NCBI RefSeq assembly: GCF_003255815.1
Contig: NC_037673.1
Coordinates: forward strand, 92,916,840-92,980,839
Reading direction: 5' to 3'
From: Theropithecus gelada
Lineage: Eukaryota > Chordata > Mammalia > Primates > Cercopithecidae
DNA: 64,000 nucleotides
Below the pieces are notes generated by a model that ran no database searches, had not been told where the DNA came from, and saw only the letters and a program-made list of their open reading frames with translations. Shown here one piece after another: positions 12,181 through 23,226 of the stretch (its first letter is position 1; every line of letters starts with the position of its first letter). Position numbers and translations under genes: made by a program.

Positions 12181-13197
12181 TGACTTTGAAGATAGTTCAA
12201 GTTTGGTTTCAGACCACCACAATTAAATGAATGTTGCAATAAAGAAAGTCACAGAAATTGTTTTGTTTTCCAGTGTATTTAAAAGTTATGTTTAACCATA
12301 CTGTAGTATATTAACTGTGCAATAGCATTATATCTAAGAAAACGATATACATACCTTAATTAAAGCATATTGTATTGCTAATAAAAACACTGACAATCAT
12401 CTGAACATTCAGTAAGTTATGGTCTTGTTGCTTGTGGACGGTCTTGCCTCAATATTGTTGGCTGTTGGCTGATAAGGGTGGTGGTTGTTGAAGGTTGGGG
12501 TGCCTGTGGCAATTTCTTAAGATAACAATAAAGTTTGCTGTATCACTTGAGTCTTGCTTTCATGACAGATTTCTCTGTAGCTTACTATGTTGTTTGATAG
12601 CATTTTACCCACAGTAGAACTTCTTTCAAGATTGGAGTCAGTCCTCTCAAACCCTGCCACTCTTTTATCAGCTAAGTTTACATAGTATTCTAAATCCTTT
12701 GTTTTAATTTCTATAATGTTTAGAGCATCTTCACCAGAAGAAGTTTCCATCTCAAGAAACTAATTTTCTTGCTCATCTGTAAGAAGTAACTCTTCATAGA
12801 TTAGCGTTATCTTAAGCTTGCAGCAATCCAGTCACATCTTTGGGCTCCATTTTAAATTCTAGTTCTCATTCTATCTCCACCACCTCTACAATTACTCTTT
12901 CCACTGAAACCTTAAACTCCTCAAAGTCATCCATGAACATTAGAATCAACTTCTTCCAAACTTCTGTTAATGTTGATATTTGACTTCCTCTCAGGAATCA
13001 CAAATTTATTATTGTTTTCTAGAATGGTGAATCCTTTCCAGAAGGTTTTCAAGTTACATTGCCAAGATCCATCAGAGGACTCACTGTGTATGGCACCCAT
13101 AGCCTTGCAAGACGTATTTCTTAAATAATAAGATGTGAAAGTCAAAATCACTTCTTGATCCATGGGCTACAAAGTGGAGGTTGTGTTAGTGGACATT

Positions 13198-14192
13198 AAA
13201 ACATTAATCTCACAACCTACAGAATGGGAGAAAATTTTTGCAATCTACCCATCTGACAAAGGGCTAATATTCAGACTCTACAAAGAATTTAAACAAATGT
13301 ACAAGAAAAAGCCCATCAAAAAGTGGGCAAAGGATATGAACAGATACTTCTCAAAAGAACACATTTATGCAGCCAACAAGCTTATGAAAAAATGCTCATC
13401 ACCACTGGTCATTAGAGAGATGAAAATCAAAACCAAAATGCGATACCATCTCATGGCAGTTAGAATGCCAATCATTAAAAAGTCAGGAAACAACAGATGC
13501 TGGAGAGGATATGGAGAAATAGGAACGCTTTTACACTATTGGTGGGAGTGTAAATTAGTTCAACCATTGTGGAAGACAGTGTGGTGACTCCTCAAGGATC
13601 TAGAACTAGAAATACCATTTGACCCAGTGATCCCATTACTGGGTATAGACCCAAAGGATTATAAATCATGCTACTATAAAAACACATGCACACATATGTT
13701 TACTGCAGCACTGTTTACAATAGCGAAGTCTTGGAACCAACCCAAATGCCCATCGATGATAGGATAGATAAAGAAAATGTGGCACATATATACCATGGAA
13801 TATTATGCAGCCATAAAAATGGATGAGTTCATGTCGTTTGCAGGGATGTGGATGAAACTGGAAACTGGAAACGAAATCGTTCTGAGCAAAGTGACACAAG
13901 AAGAGAAAACCAAACACTGCATGTTCTCACTCATAGGTGGGAGCTGAACAATGAGAACACATAGACACAGGGAGGGGAACATCACACACTGGGGCCTGTT
14001 GAGGGGAGAGGGGTTGGGGGAGGAATAGCATTAGGAGAAATACCCAGTGTAAATGATGAGCTGATGGGTGCAGCAAACAAACATGGCACATGTATACCTA
14101 TGTAACAAACCTGAATGTTGTGCACATGTACCACAGAACTTAAAGTTTAATAATAAAAAAAAATTGAAAAAAATACAAAAAATATTAATCTC
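13198..14192 (+). mobile_element. 5'-truncated L1 with target duplications, inside Tigger1
   Basis: The L1 body is 13212-14178: the ORF2 C-terminus (frame 13162-13587), 3'UTR and an A-rich tail. It is flanked by a 14-bp target duplication, 'aaaacattaatctc' at 13198-13211 and 'aaaatattaatctc' at 14179-14192 (one mismatch). Tigger1 sequence continues uninterrupted across the pair. A standard TPRT insertion, younger than the Tigger1. Confidence 0.95.
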
Positions 14193-14693
14193 CTTCTACA
14201 TCTCTACCAGCTCTTGTGTGATCATGCATGCTTTGTCGATAAACAGTAACATTTTGAAGAGTTTTTTTTTTTTTGGTCTGAGCAATAGGTCTTAAAAGTG
14301 GGCTTAAAATATTCAGTAAATAATTATGTAAACAGACATACTGTCTCCCAGGCTTTCTTGTTTCATTTATAGAGCAGGCAGAGTAGATTTAGCATAATTC
14401 TTAGGGGCCCTAGGATTTTTGAAATGGTAAATGATCATGGGGTTCAACTTCAGGTCACTAGCTACATTAGCCCCTAACAAGAAAGTCAGACTGTTCTTTG
14501 AATCTTTGGAGCCAGGCTGACTTCTCCAGCTATAAAAGTCCTAGATGGCATCTTCTTCCAATATAAAGCTGTTTCATCCATATTAATCATCTGTTGTTTA
14601 ATGTAGTCACCTTTATCAATTATCTTAGCTAGATCTCCTGGATAGCTTGCTGCAGCTTTTACGTGAGCACTTGCTGCCTCACCCTGCACTATT

Positions 14694-14986
14694 TTGTTGT
14701 TGTTTTGAGATGGAGTCTTGCTCTGCTGCCAGGCTGGAGTGCAATGGCGCGATCTTGGCTCCCTGCAACCTCCGCCTCCTGGGTTCAAGCAATTCTCCTG
14801 CCTCAACCTCCTGAGTAGCTGGGATTACAGACACACACCATCACGTCCAGCTACATTTTGGAATTTTAGTAGAGACGGAGTTTCACTATGTTGGCCAGGA
14901 TGGTCTCAATCTCTTGACCTCATGATCCACCTGCCTCGGCCTCCCAAAGTGCTGGGATTACAGGCATGAGCCACCGTGCCTAGCCT
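14694..14986 (-). mobile_element. Alu SINE, inside Tigger1
   Basis: Full-length dimeric Alu on the minus strand: T-rich start near 14694-14706, then 'gagatggagtcttgctctg' through 'ggattacaggcatgagccaccgtgcctagcc'. Tigger1 resumes directly after it. Divergence suggests an AluS- or AluJ-age copy. Confidence 0.95.
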
Positions 14987-15380
14987 GTACTTTTGTATTA
15001 TGGAGACAGTTCCTTTCCTTAAACCTCATGAATAAACCTCTACTAGCTTCAAACTCTTCTTCTGCAGCTTTCTCACCTCTCTCAGCCTTCTTAGAACTGA
15101 AGAGAGTTAGGGCCTCACTCTGGATTAGACTTTGGGTTAAGGGAATATTATAGCTGCTTTGAGCTTCTATATAGGCTATTCAAACTTTTAAAATATCAGT
15201 AATAAGGCTGTTTTGTTTTCTTATTCATGTGTTCACTGGAGTAGCACTTTTAATTTTCTTCAAGAGCTTTTCCTTTTCATTCAAAACTTGGCTATTTTGC
15301 AAAAGAGGCCTAGCTTTTGGCTTCTCTCAATAAGCATAATCATTTCTAGCTTTTAATTTAAAGTGACAACTGTCCTTCCT

Positions 15381-15762
15381 GTTAAAAACTGTCAATAAAC
15401 TAGGTATTAAAGGAACATATCTCAAAATGATAAGGATCATCGGTGACAAACTCACAGCCAACATTATACTGAATGGACGAAAGATGGAAATATTCCTCTT
15501 GAAAAGTGGCACAAGACAGGGATGCCCTCTCTGACCACTTCTATTCAACATAGTACTGAAATCTTAGCCAGAGAAATCAGGCAAGAGACGGAAATAAAGG
15601 GCATCTAAATAGGAAGAGAAGAAGCCAAACTATTTCTGTTTGTAGATGACAAGATACTATATCTAGATAACTCCATAGTTTCAACCCAAAAGCCCCTTAA
15701 GCTGATGAACAACTGCAGCAAAGTTTCAGGATACAAAATCAATGTACAAAAATTACTAGCAT
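15381..15762 (+). mobile_element. Internal L1 ORF2 fragment
   Basis: Plus-strand L1 RT-domain sequence running from a 'ctcaataaactaggtatt'-like phrase through the RT block to 'atacaaaatcaatgtacaaaaa'. It has neither a 5' end nor a 3'UTR or poly(A), so it is an orphan internal piece. It abuts the truncated end of Tigger1 on its left and an L2 tail on its right, which points to deletions on both sides. Confidence 0.9.
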
Positions 15763-15840
15763 CACTTGCCTTGTTTATTGTTGCACTCCCAATATGTTTC
15801 TGGTGAATGGTAGGCAATTACTAGATACTTGTTATTTAAG
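15763..15840 (+). mobile_element. L2 LINE 3' tail
   Basis: Short diverged match to the L2 3' terminus ('cttgtttattg..gcac..ccaatatgtttctggtgaatggtaggca' region). Low length, modest confidence. Confidence 0.5.
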
Positions 15841-17395
15841 TGAAAGGTATAGAAAAACTGGAAAATTTTCATATGCCATTCCTAAATATTTAGTACACAC
15901 TGAAACAAGGATTCTAGAGGCAAGTGAGGTCTAAGCTTTTCTTAGGAAGGCATACAGTGCATTAAAAATTAATAAATACTTGAGAATTTAATCAACAATA
16001 ATACTGTGCTCTTAATATGCATTACTGCTTAGTAATACTTCCTCTTTAGTGGTTTTGCTTCCAATATGAACTTTGAAACTAGCTAGGATTCACGCCAAAT
16101 TTAGCCAGTAATCTCACCGTATCTTCTGTTCACCTGCACTTTGGGGCTGCTTATTTTGCCCAAGGAGAACAATGCTCATTGAGTTACATATGAATGGACC
16201 AGGTAGTGCTTGCGCTCTTTGATTGCTACAATGATTACATTTCTTACATCACCATTCAATGCTGATGGCTATGGTTATCTCAGCCATGACAGCAGGAGCC
16301 ATAGTTCCTTTATGCACCACTTGTTTAGATGCTTCTGCCGAAAATTGATAGATGAAAATATAGCTCATGTACCATCACTTTGTTTCTAAAAGAGAGCAAC
16401 AAACAAATGAATAACAAACAACTCTCTTATCCTCCAGAAGTATGGAGAAGTTAGAATTCCCTGTGTTTGTTCTCTTTTTACTTCTTCCCATCCAGGCACT
16501 CAAAATAGTGTTAAAAATTCTTTTTCATTTATTTAACTTATTCTAAAGCTGTCAGTCATGTTTACTGCTATAGCAATGAATTTAAACTTCTAAAGCATAT
16601 GTTAGGTGGATAGAGCATTGCAACACATTTTTAAAACAAATGTAGGTTATTTGTTGCTTTACATCTCTATGGCTATGAAGATTGTGTCTGAAGGCCATTT
16701 GAGAAATTTGCTTCAAAATATATTGATCATTTTTGTATAATTTAAAGACATTTTATAAAATTTTGGAATTGGAGTATTCAAATGCAATAATACATTCTTG
16801 TACCTTCACCTACATTATTGAACAATACAAAGTACACTAGTTCTGCTGGTTCTTTGATGTTATAAGAATTTTACACTTCTAGATTTTGAGTTGTTATTTG
16901 CACCTTGGTAGTATTCAGTAAAGAAAATGAAAAGTAGTTTCATGTACTGATATAAAATAACGGAGCACTCAAGCATAAAATTTTACTGGATGCTAAAATC
17001 ATTTGTTTTTTGCTCCTGTAAATCATAGGTTAATTTTAGTGTTCAAACCACATATGTCTCCCAAAATATGTTTAAAACCTTTACACAGTCTAGAGTCTCT
17101 TCACCAGTTAAGAAGCAGATTGTATATTTGTAGCCTTTAGGGTCTCAGGAAATGATTCAAACTGTTCTTAGAAGTGATGCAGTGAGCAAGAAAATTCCAA
17201 TAACAATTTTGGCATTAGATTTCTGACAGATTTTGGTTCACAGAATAGAATCACAGATGTGATTAAACAATTCTGAACGTTTTCACAACACATATGGATG
17301 GCTTTCAGATCCAGTTATCATGTTCCCAAACATCTTCAGATCAAAGGAGAAAACAAAACTATCTGACATTCTTTAGAGTTTGGGATAGCCACTCA
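15841..17395. other. Unique AT-rich DNA, no gene seen
   Basis: About 1.55 kb without a repeat I can name and without an open frame of note. It could be ancient unique sequence; I see no splice-flanked exon or RNA gene. Confidence 0.55.
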
Positions 17396-18165
17396 TTTTT
17401 TCGTTAACAAACATTTCTTGAGCAACTATGATGTGCCTAGCACTATTCCAGAGGCATGGGATACAGCTACAAATAAAATTGATGAAAGATTCTGATTTCA
17501 TAAAGTATTAACTTTACTTGCCTTTATTTACATAAAATAAGTAAATTGTATAGTATGTTAGAAGTTAATAAGTGCTATGGGAGGAAAGGGAATGTGGAGC
17601 AGGACAAAGGGAGTGGCAGTTGCTGAAGAGGGCATTGCAATTGGAGCGTGTGATCAGACTTATTAAGAAGGTGACATTTGAGTCAAGACTTGAAGGGAGT
17701 GACAGAGGTAGTCATGCAGGTATTAGGCAAGAGCATTCTAATACTAGGACAATTCATGCAAAGGCATAGAAGTGGGAATTTTCCTGGTGTGTTGAAGGAA
17801 GAGCAAAAAGGCCTATGTGGCTAGAGTGAAGAGAGTAAGAGGAAAGTAGCTAAAACTATGTTCAGAGTGGGAACAGGGGTCAGATCAACAGACTGCTGTA
17901 AGGACTTCAGATTTTTTACTATGAATGGGGAGCCAGCAGGGTTTTGAGTGTCCCTGGGGCTGATATTCTGAGATTAGGTGGTAGGGGGTAGAATGGCAGC
18001 AGTTAAGAGCAGATGAAGACAGGGAAAGAGCTGTTGGTGGCCTGGTCCAGGGTGGTAGCAGTGAGAAGTGTGGGAAACAGTTGAATTCTGGATATATTTT
18101 GAAAGTAACAGCAGCCAAATTTTTTTGATAGGTGACAAAAGGGGCATGAGTTATTAAATAAGATT
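17396..18165 (-). mobile_element. L2 LINE 3'UTR region
   Basis: About 770 bp matching the reverse complement of the L2 3' region: 'ttcttgagcaactatgatgtgcctagcactattcc', then 'aagtgctatgggagg', 'gtgacatttgagtcaagacttgaa', 'aagagcattctaata', 'ggacttcagattttttactatga' and 'ggcctggtccagggtggtagcagt', in the expected order. The open frame at 17572-17769 is a chance frame inside it. Confidence 0.85.
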
Positions 18166-19410
18166 GTGGAGTGGGTGAGAGGAGCCGTCGGGGCAACACA
18201 ACGATAAACTATAAAACATATTTCTAGTGTAGGACGTATTTCATATTATTGTCATTTTCCAGTGTGTTATTACTTATGTTATTTCAGTGTTTAAATAAGA
18301 ACCATCTGGAAATTTCCACTGTGGCCTAATTCAAGCTACTGACATGATGTCCCTGAAAGTGGAATTGGGAAGATATGAGTACAATAGGCTGTTGAAAGAC
18401 AGGGCAAGCTGCTTGGAGCACACTGTGACTGAGCTCTGTGGCTTAGAACTCATCTTTCCAGTATCAACTGGACATTGTTGGGGCCTCCTGAGCCTTAGGG
18501 CAGGCTAGTTTGTTACATACACACTAGACTTTATATGTCTATATATGTGTCGACCTTAGACCATAATTCAGCTGTTACATTTTGTAGGGCTAAGACTTTA
18601 TTTAAAATAAGCATTCTTTTGGGAGAAAATTGGCTATAGGCTATTCTAGGAATCAGAGTCTTTTTTTCCATTTTCTTGTTTGGATATTTGGAATTAATTC
18701 ATAATTTACACATATTTCTTTAAGTTGAGTACTTACAGACTGCTGACAACTATTGATAACTTTGATTTTTGGTTCTAAGACATTTTGGTGTAAACCAATG
18801 ATACTTGAAAATCTATATATTCTCTTTAAATGTAATTCATTGAAATATTAATTTAGCAAACTCATTTTATAGTCCAATGAACAGTGACTTGTAAAATGAA
18901 GTCTATTTGATTGCATGACTTCATGAAAAATGCTGATATGTTTAACTTGGCTAATATAGAAAGTGTTCTATTGTTTGTAGTAGTGGTGGTGTTTTTCACC
19001 AAGTGTGCTGTGTTAAAGCCCATCTTGAATATTAAGCATTTGTTCCATGTATTGCTGCAAAATACCCTGGTTCTATAATCCTTTAAAGACAAATTGAGTG
19101 AAACAAATCTGACCAGTCCTGGGGGTATTAGTTATATTTTGAAACGAACTCAAGCCCAGATACACATTTCTAAATTGTGATTTTCATGGAAAGTGATTAT
19201 TCAGGACTGGTAGTAATATGAAATGTTGTAGTTTGGTAGATGTGTTATATTATGAAAATTGACAAAAGTAAGAGTTTTTGTTTTGTTTTGTTTTTTGTGT
19301 TTCATGAGACATAATGCCTTACTGTCATCAAACTTCAAAACCTTATACATAATATAAACTTATTTGTGCTAACTTCTTATTTTTAAAATTTGAGATGAAA
19401 TTGACACATA
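18166..19410. other. Unique DNA, no gene seen
   Basis: About 1.2 kb of AT-rich DNA. A short (TTTTG)n stretch is present near 19275-19300. No repeat family or coding sequence is recognised. Confidence 0.5.
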
Positions 19411-19411
19411 T

Positions 19412-19580
19412 GTATTATCTAATATAGTAGCTCTTGCAATATATGGTTTTTGAGCATTTAAAGTGTGGCTGGTCTGACTGAGGAACTACATTTTAAATTT
19501 TATTTAATTTTAAATAATTTAAATTTAAATTCATATGGCCATATGTGGCTAGTGGCTACAATATGGAACAGTGCAGCCTC
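19412..19580. mobile_element. Non-autonomous DNA transposon, palindromic type
   Basis: Has the inverted, self-complementary layout of an old non-autonomous DNA element: 'tgagcatttaaagtgtggctggt', an A/T-only core ('ttttaaattttatttaattttaaataatttaaattt') and 'catatgtggctagtggctac'. The phrases are those of a common mammalian hAT-like element; the exact family is uncertain. A further weakly repeat-like stretch with imperfect inverted ends may follow to about 19785. Confidence 0.65.
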
Positions 19581-19794
19581 AGACAGTACCTCTCAACTGC
19601 GGATCTAGAAGGGAGTTAAATCGTCGTGCCCAAAGGCACGCACTGTTTCTAATTAATCAGTTTACCTCTTGTGCATCAAGAATACTATGTATCATTATTA
19701 GACTAATTAAGAAAATAGTGTCTCAAATTATTTTCTGTGAGGCCTAATTCTCTCACAGCATCTAATTGAGAATGGCTGTTTTAGAAAGTTCCCT

Positions 19795-20290
19795 CATTTC
19801 CTTTTCCATTCATACCATCCCCAAAGATCCCCCAAATGAAAATCACTATTCTTTTGTTTGTATCCATTGATGATTTTTGTCTGTTCTTTGACTTCATACA
19901 GATAGAAATATACAGTGTGTTTTATGTTGGGGATGACTTCTGTCACTTTACAAAATGTTTTTGAGATCCATATTGTATCTAGTAATAGTTCATTTATTTA
20001 TATTGCTATGCAGTATTTCATTGTATCAACATATCAAAATTTGTTTACCTATTTCTAAATTTGTCCATTTCATTTAAGTTGACAAATTTATTAACATAAA
20101 ATTTTTAGAACATCTTCTATTATCTCATTAATTTCTATAGTATCTATAATAATGTCCCCTATCTCATATTTGATGTCAGTAATTTACTTATGCCATCTTG
20201 CTAGGAGTTTATCAATTTTATAAAAAATTTTTAAAAATGACGTTGACCTTGTTGATTTTCTCTATGGTTTTATATTTTATTTATCCTTTC
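19795..20290 (-). mobile_element. Old L1M fragments (two collinear pieces)
   Basis: 19795-20060 matches the reverse complement of an old L1 3' region (the 'gcagtatttcattgtat' block). 20062-20290 matches L1 ORF2 further upstream ('gtccatttcatttaagttgacaaattt', 'gagtttatcaattttat'). The jump between them indicates an internal deletion of the LINE. Confidence 0.75.
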
Positions 20291-20409
20291 ATCACCATTA
20301 GCCCTTTCTTTCACTTATTTTATAAGGTAAAACTAGTTAAAACTAAATCTAGTTTTTCTCATAGGCTTTTATTTATTATATAAATTTCCAGTTGTGTATG
20401 AAATACCCA

Positions 20410-20555
20410 TTCTTTCCATTTATTTACTGATTCTGCAGACTTCATTGAGCACCTGTCTACCCCATGGAAGGAGCTGGGATAAGCATTAGTAAACAAGATC
20501 ACCACAGTTCTTGCCCTTTTGTCTTCACAATTTTGTTCAGTAGGTAGATACTGGG
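20410..20555 (-). mobile_element. L2 LINE 3' fragment
   Basis: Diverged reverse-complement L2 3' end ('cattgagcacctgtctac..', 'gagctgggataagcattagtaaacaagatcaccacagttcttgccctt'). Confidence 0.65.
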
Positions 20556-20570
20556 AAAGAAATGGCAAGA

Positions 20571-20683
20571 TAGCCAGGCCTGGTGGCACATGCTTATAAT
20601 CCCAGCTACTTGGGAGGCTGAGGCAGGAGGATTGCTTGAGCCCAGGAGTTTGAGACCAGCCTGGACAATGTAGTGAGCCCTTA
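20571..20683 (+). mobile_element. Alu-like left monomer (FLAM type)
   Basis: A single 7SL-derived monomer, from 'gccaggcctggtggcacatg' through 'gctacttgggaggctgaggcaggaggattgcttgagcccaggag' to 'gaccagcctggacaatgtagtgag'. It has no A-rich linker, no right monomer and no poly(A). The YTHDF1 retrocopy begins immediately after it. Confidence 0.85.
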
Positions 20684-22340
20684 GTCTCACTACAGCTATT
20701 ACCCACCATCCACTGGAGTTCCTTAATCCCTCAATGAGGCTCTGTGGTCCACTGCAAGGACCCTTTGATTCTACACCTCACCACCTATGAACAGCTCAGT
20801 AACAGAGATCATAATTTTATGCACAGTTCTGTTTTGGGGTAGCCTTGGAGTCTGGAGAGCAAAATCTATCAGCACAGGTTTAATTTTTACCCCCAAACCC
20901 TGTATTCTTGGCAGGGAGGACAAGTGGGTCTCAAGGGTAGCAGATTCAGAGCTCTACATATGGGAGCAGCTACACCTACCCCCAAGCTCCCTGGGCTGTA
21001 CAGTGGTTGATGGGCAGATGGGCTTTCACAGTGACACCTTTAGCAAGGCTTCTGGGGTGAACAGCCTGTAGCAGGACATGGTCAGCTCCTCTGCAGTCAA
21101 GGACAGTAGGTTCTGTCGTCAGCAGTGTGGCACTGATTGGCATCCTTTCTGGCAATGATGGGGCATATGCGAACATGGCAGTTTCAAAGCTGACCTCATG
21201 GGCTGCCATTGCCAGCAAGCCTGCAAAACCATGGCCTAAAATGGAAACAAAGAGTGGGCCTGTCATAGGGGGTGCACTGCCCACTCCATCTATAAAGCAT
21301 AACATGGATATTGACACCAGGGAAAACAAGGGGCCTGTGCTGAAGACCCCAGACCCACAGAAGACACTATCCTCACAACTCCAGAAGGTGCCTCATCTTC
21401 TCCCAATGAAGCTTCCTGCTTTGGCTCAACCACAGTATCAGAACCCTCATCAGTCACTCCAGACCTACTGGATCATTCCTCACATGGAAATATGGCATTT
21501 GGGCAGAGAAGAGGGGCCAACAGTGATAGTAACTCTCCTGGAAATACCAAGACTAATTCTGCCCCAAGTGTAAAAAAACCTGAAAGCTGCCCATAATTAT
21601 AATCCTAAAGAATTTGACTGGAATCTCAAAACTGGACATGTGTGCATTATAAAGAGCTATTCTGAGGATGACATTCACTACTCCATTAAAAGTACTCCAT
21701 TTTGTGTAGTACAGATCATGCACTATGTACTTGAACAGTGCATTCAGCTCCATAAGCAGCAAAGGGCCTGCCTACCTGCTCTTCAGCATCAGTGGGAGTG
21801 GGTATTTCTGTGGGGTGGCCGAGATGAAGTGCTCTGTGGACAGCAGCACCAGTGCTGGAGTCTGGTCTCAAGACAAATGGAAGGGAAATTTTGATATCGA
21901 GTGAATTTTTGTCAGTGATGTGCCCAATAACCAGCTCAGGCACATCAGACTGGAGAATCATGACAGCAAGCCAGTCATAAACCATAAAACACAGGAGGTG
22001 CCTTTAGAAAAAGAAAAACAAGTGCTGAAAATTATCAGCTTCCTACAAGCACACAACGTCCATCTTCAATGACTTTTCTCACTATGCGAAATGCCAGGAC
22101 GAGGAGGAGGTGATGTGCAAGGAATGACACAATCAAAATAAACAATAAGAACAAACCAGTTTCTTGTGTGTTCTAACAATTGATTTTGAAAAAGCATTTT
22201 TAAAGCATGTGCTTGGTCAGCTCCAGTGTGTTGTCTTGTGCAGGGGTTGAGTATTGCATCTTTGTCTTTTTGTAGTTTTTTTTCCGCCCCCCACAGATGG
22301 ATCCACATTCACTTGTACTTTTTAAAATGATACTGAAGAA
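20684..22340 (+). pseudogene. YTHDF1P: Processed pseudogene of YTHDF1, 5' truncated
   Basis: Intronless, broken copy of the m6A-reader YTHDF1. In shifting frames it runs from about residue 57 of the parent (near 20690) to the stop codon at 22146-22148, then into 3'UTR. Recognisable pieces include PPSSLGCTVVDGQMGFHSD (20976-21035 area), SKLTSWAAIASKPAKPWPKM, IKHNMDI, YNPKEFDWNLKTG, IKSYSEDDIHYSIK at the start of the YTH domain, AGVWSQDKWKG and QLRHIRLENHDSKPV. The SAF..SSKGP order in the YTH region fits YTHDF1 better than YTHDF2 or YTHDF3. Several stops and frameshifts (for example near 21060, 21570, 21725, 21890 and 22070) exclude function. The parent is a cytosolic protein binding N6-methyladenosine mRNA. 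The symbol is descriptive. Confidence 0.93.
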
Positions 22341-22621
22341 CTCACTCTCATGCCTGTAATCCCACCACATTGGGAGGTGGTGGATCATGAGGTTAGGAGT
22401 TCGAGACCAGCCTAGCCAAGATGGTGAAACCCCATCTCTACTAAAAATACAAAAATTAGCCAGGCATGGTGGTGAGTGCCTGTAATCCCAGCTACTTGGG
22501 AGGCTGAGGCAGGAGAATTGCTTGAGCCCAGGAGATGGAGGTTGCAGTGAGCCAAGATGGCATCACTGCATTCTAGCCTGGGCAACAGAGTGAGACTCTG
22601 TCTCAAAAAAAAAAAAAAAAA
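22341..22621 (+). mobile_element. Alu SINE in retrocopy 3'UTR
   Basis: Plus-strand Alu missing its first ~15 bases, from 'catgcctgtaatccc' to a poly(A) of 18 at about 22604-22621. It interrupts sequence that looks like the YTHDF1 3'UTR. Confidence 0.95.
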
Positions 22622-23226
22622 GTTTTTTTGGATCACCTTATCAATGAGACCAGTGTGAAATATAAGTATCCTTTAAAACAAACAAAGCAAAACAAACAAA
22701 CCTAGTACATCCAAATTAATTTTTTCTATTTTGTCAGAAATTATGGTCTTTTTCTTAAATTCACAGTCATTTAATATCTCCATTTGAGATTTCATATTTC
22801 TCACCCCTTTATTGCTTTATAGCAAAGATAAGAAACCATGAGTTTTTTTCTCATTTAAAAGTATTCTGTTAAAATCCCTTGAAAATATCTACCAAGTGGT
22901 TTCTCTCTTCCTCACTGCCCTGTTGTCTGATCTGGCTGGATAGTAATGGGATGCAATGTGCAGAGGAATTAGATGTTTTAGGTCTGATTCAATGTTTAAT
23001 TATTCTTAGTTGTTTGCAGATCGTTTTTAATTTCCTCCTTTTTCTTCACTGGAGAATCCTCATGGTGTCTTTAAGTTTTATACCAATAATGCTGAGCTTT
23101 AAGTGTAGAATCTCATGGTATAGACAGAGTGAAGGATGGTGTCACCGACTGTAAATTTCACCATGTCTAATTTTTTTTTTCTGTTGAATGGGTAAAAACA
23201 AAAAATAAACCCTTTTAAAACATGAA
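22622..23226 (+). other. Probable remainder of the YTHDF1 retrocopy 3'UTR
   Basis: No repeat is recognised here. It follows the Alu in the retrocopy 3'UTR and contains AATAAA at 23204-23209 about 18 bp before the next Alu. I infer that it is the distal 3'UTR and polyadenylation signal of the retrocopied mRNA, but I cannot verify this from the parental 3'UTR. Confidence 0.4.

Larger units (their letters stand above)
12517..15370 (-). pseudogene. Tigger1 transposase remnant
   Basis: Fragments of the pogo-type DDE transposase, in order on the minus strand: N-terminal region near 15370-15230, central catalytic region near 14660-14200, then after the L1 insertion 12927-13163 (MDQEVILTFTSYYLRN, FWKGFTILENN) and the C-terminus 12517-12750 (NLADKRVAGFERTDSNLERSS). 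The protein would normally bind the terminal repeats and catalyse cut-and-paste transposition. Here it has stops, frameshifts and two insertions and is dead. Confidence 0.88.
12181..15380 (-). mobile_element. Tigger1 DNA transposon, interrupted
   Basis: A Tc1/mariner (pogo-like) Tigger1 copy. The left noncoding end starts near 12181 with phrases such as 'ggtttcagaccaccacaatt' and 'gcaatagcattatatctaa'. The transposase coding region follows in reverse. An L1 (13212-14178) and an Alu (about 14694-14986) split it. The right end stops near 15380, abutting an L1 fragment, so the element's transposase N-terminus and terminal inverted repeat are lost. The three Tigger1 segments are collinear once the insertions are removed. 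Confidence 0.93.

Noticed and set aside
12517..13163. Domesticated Tigger transposase gene
   Set aside because: The two frames are separated by stops and split by an L1; no continuous coding region remains.
20976..21573. Coding exon(s) of a live YTHDF-family gene
   Set aside because: Stops and frameshifts throughout, intronless layout and 5' truncation show a processed pseudogene.
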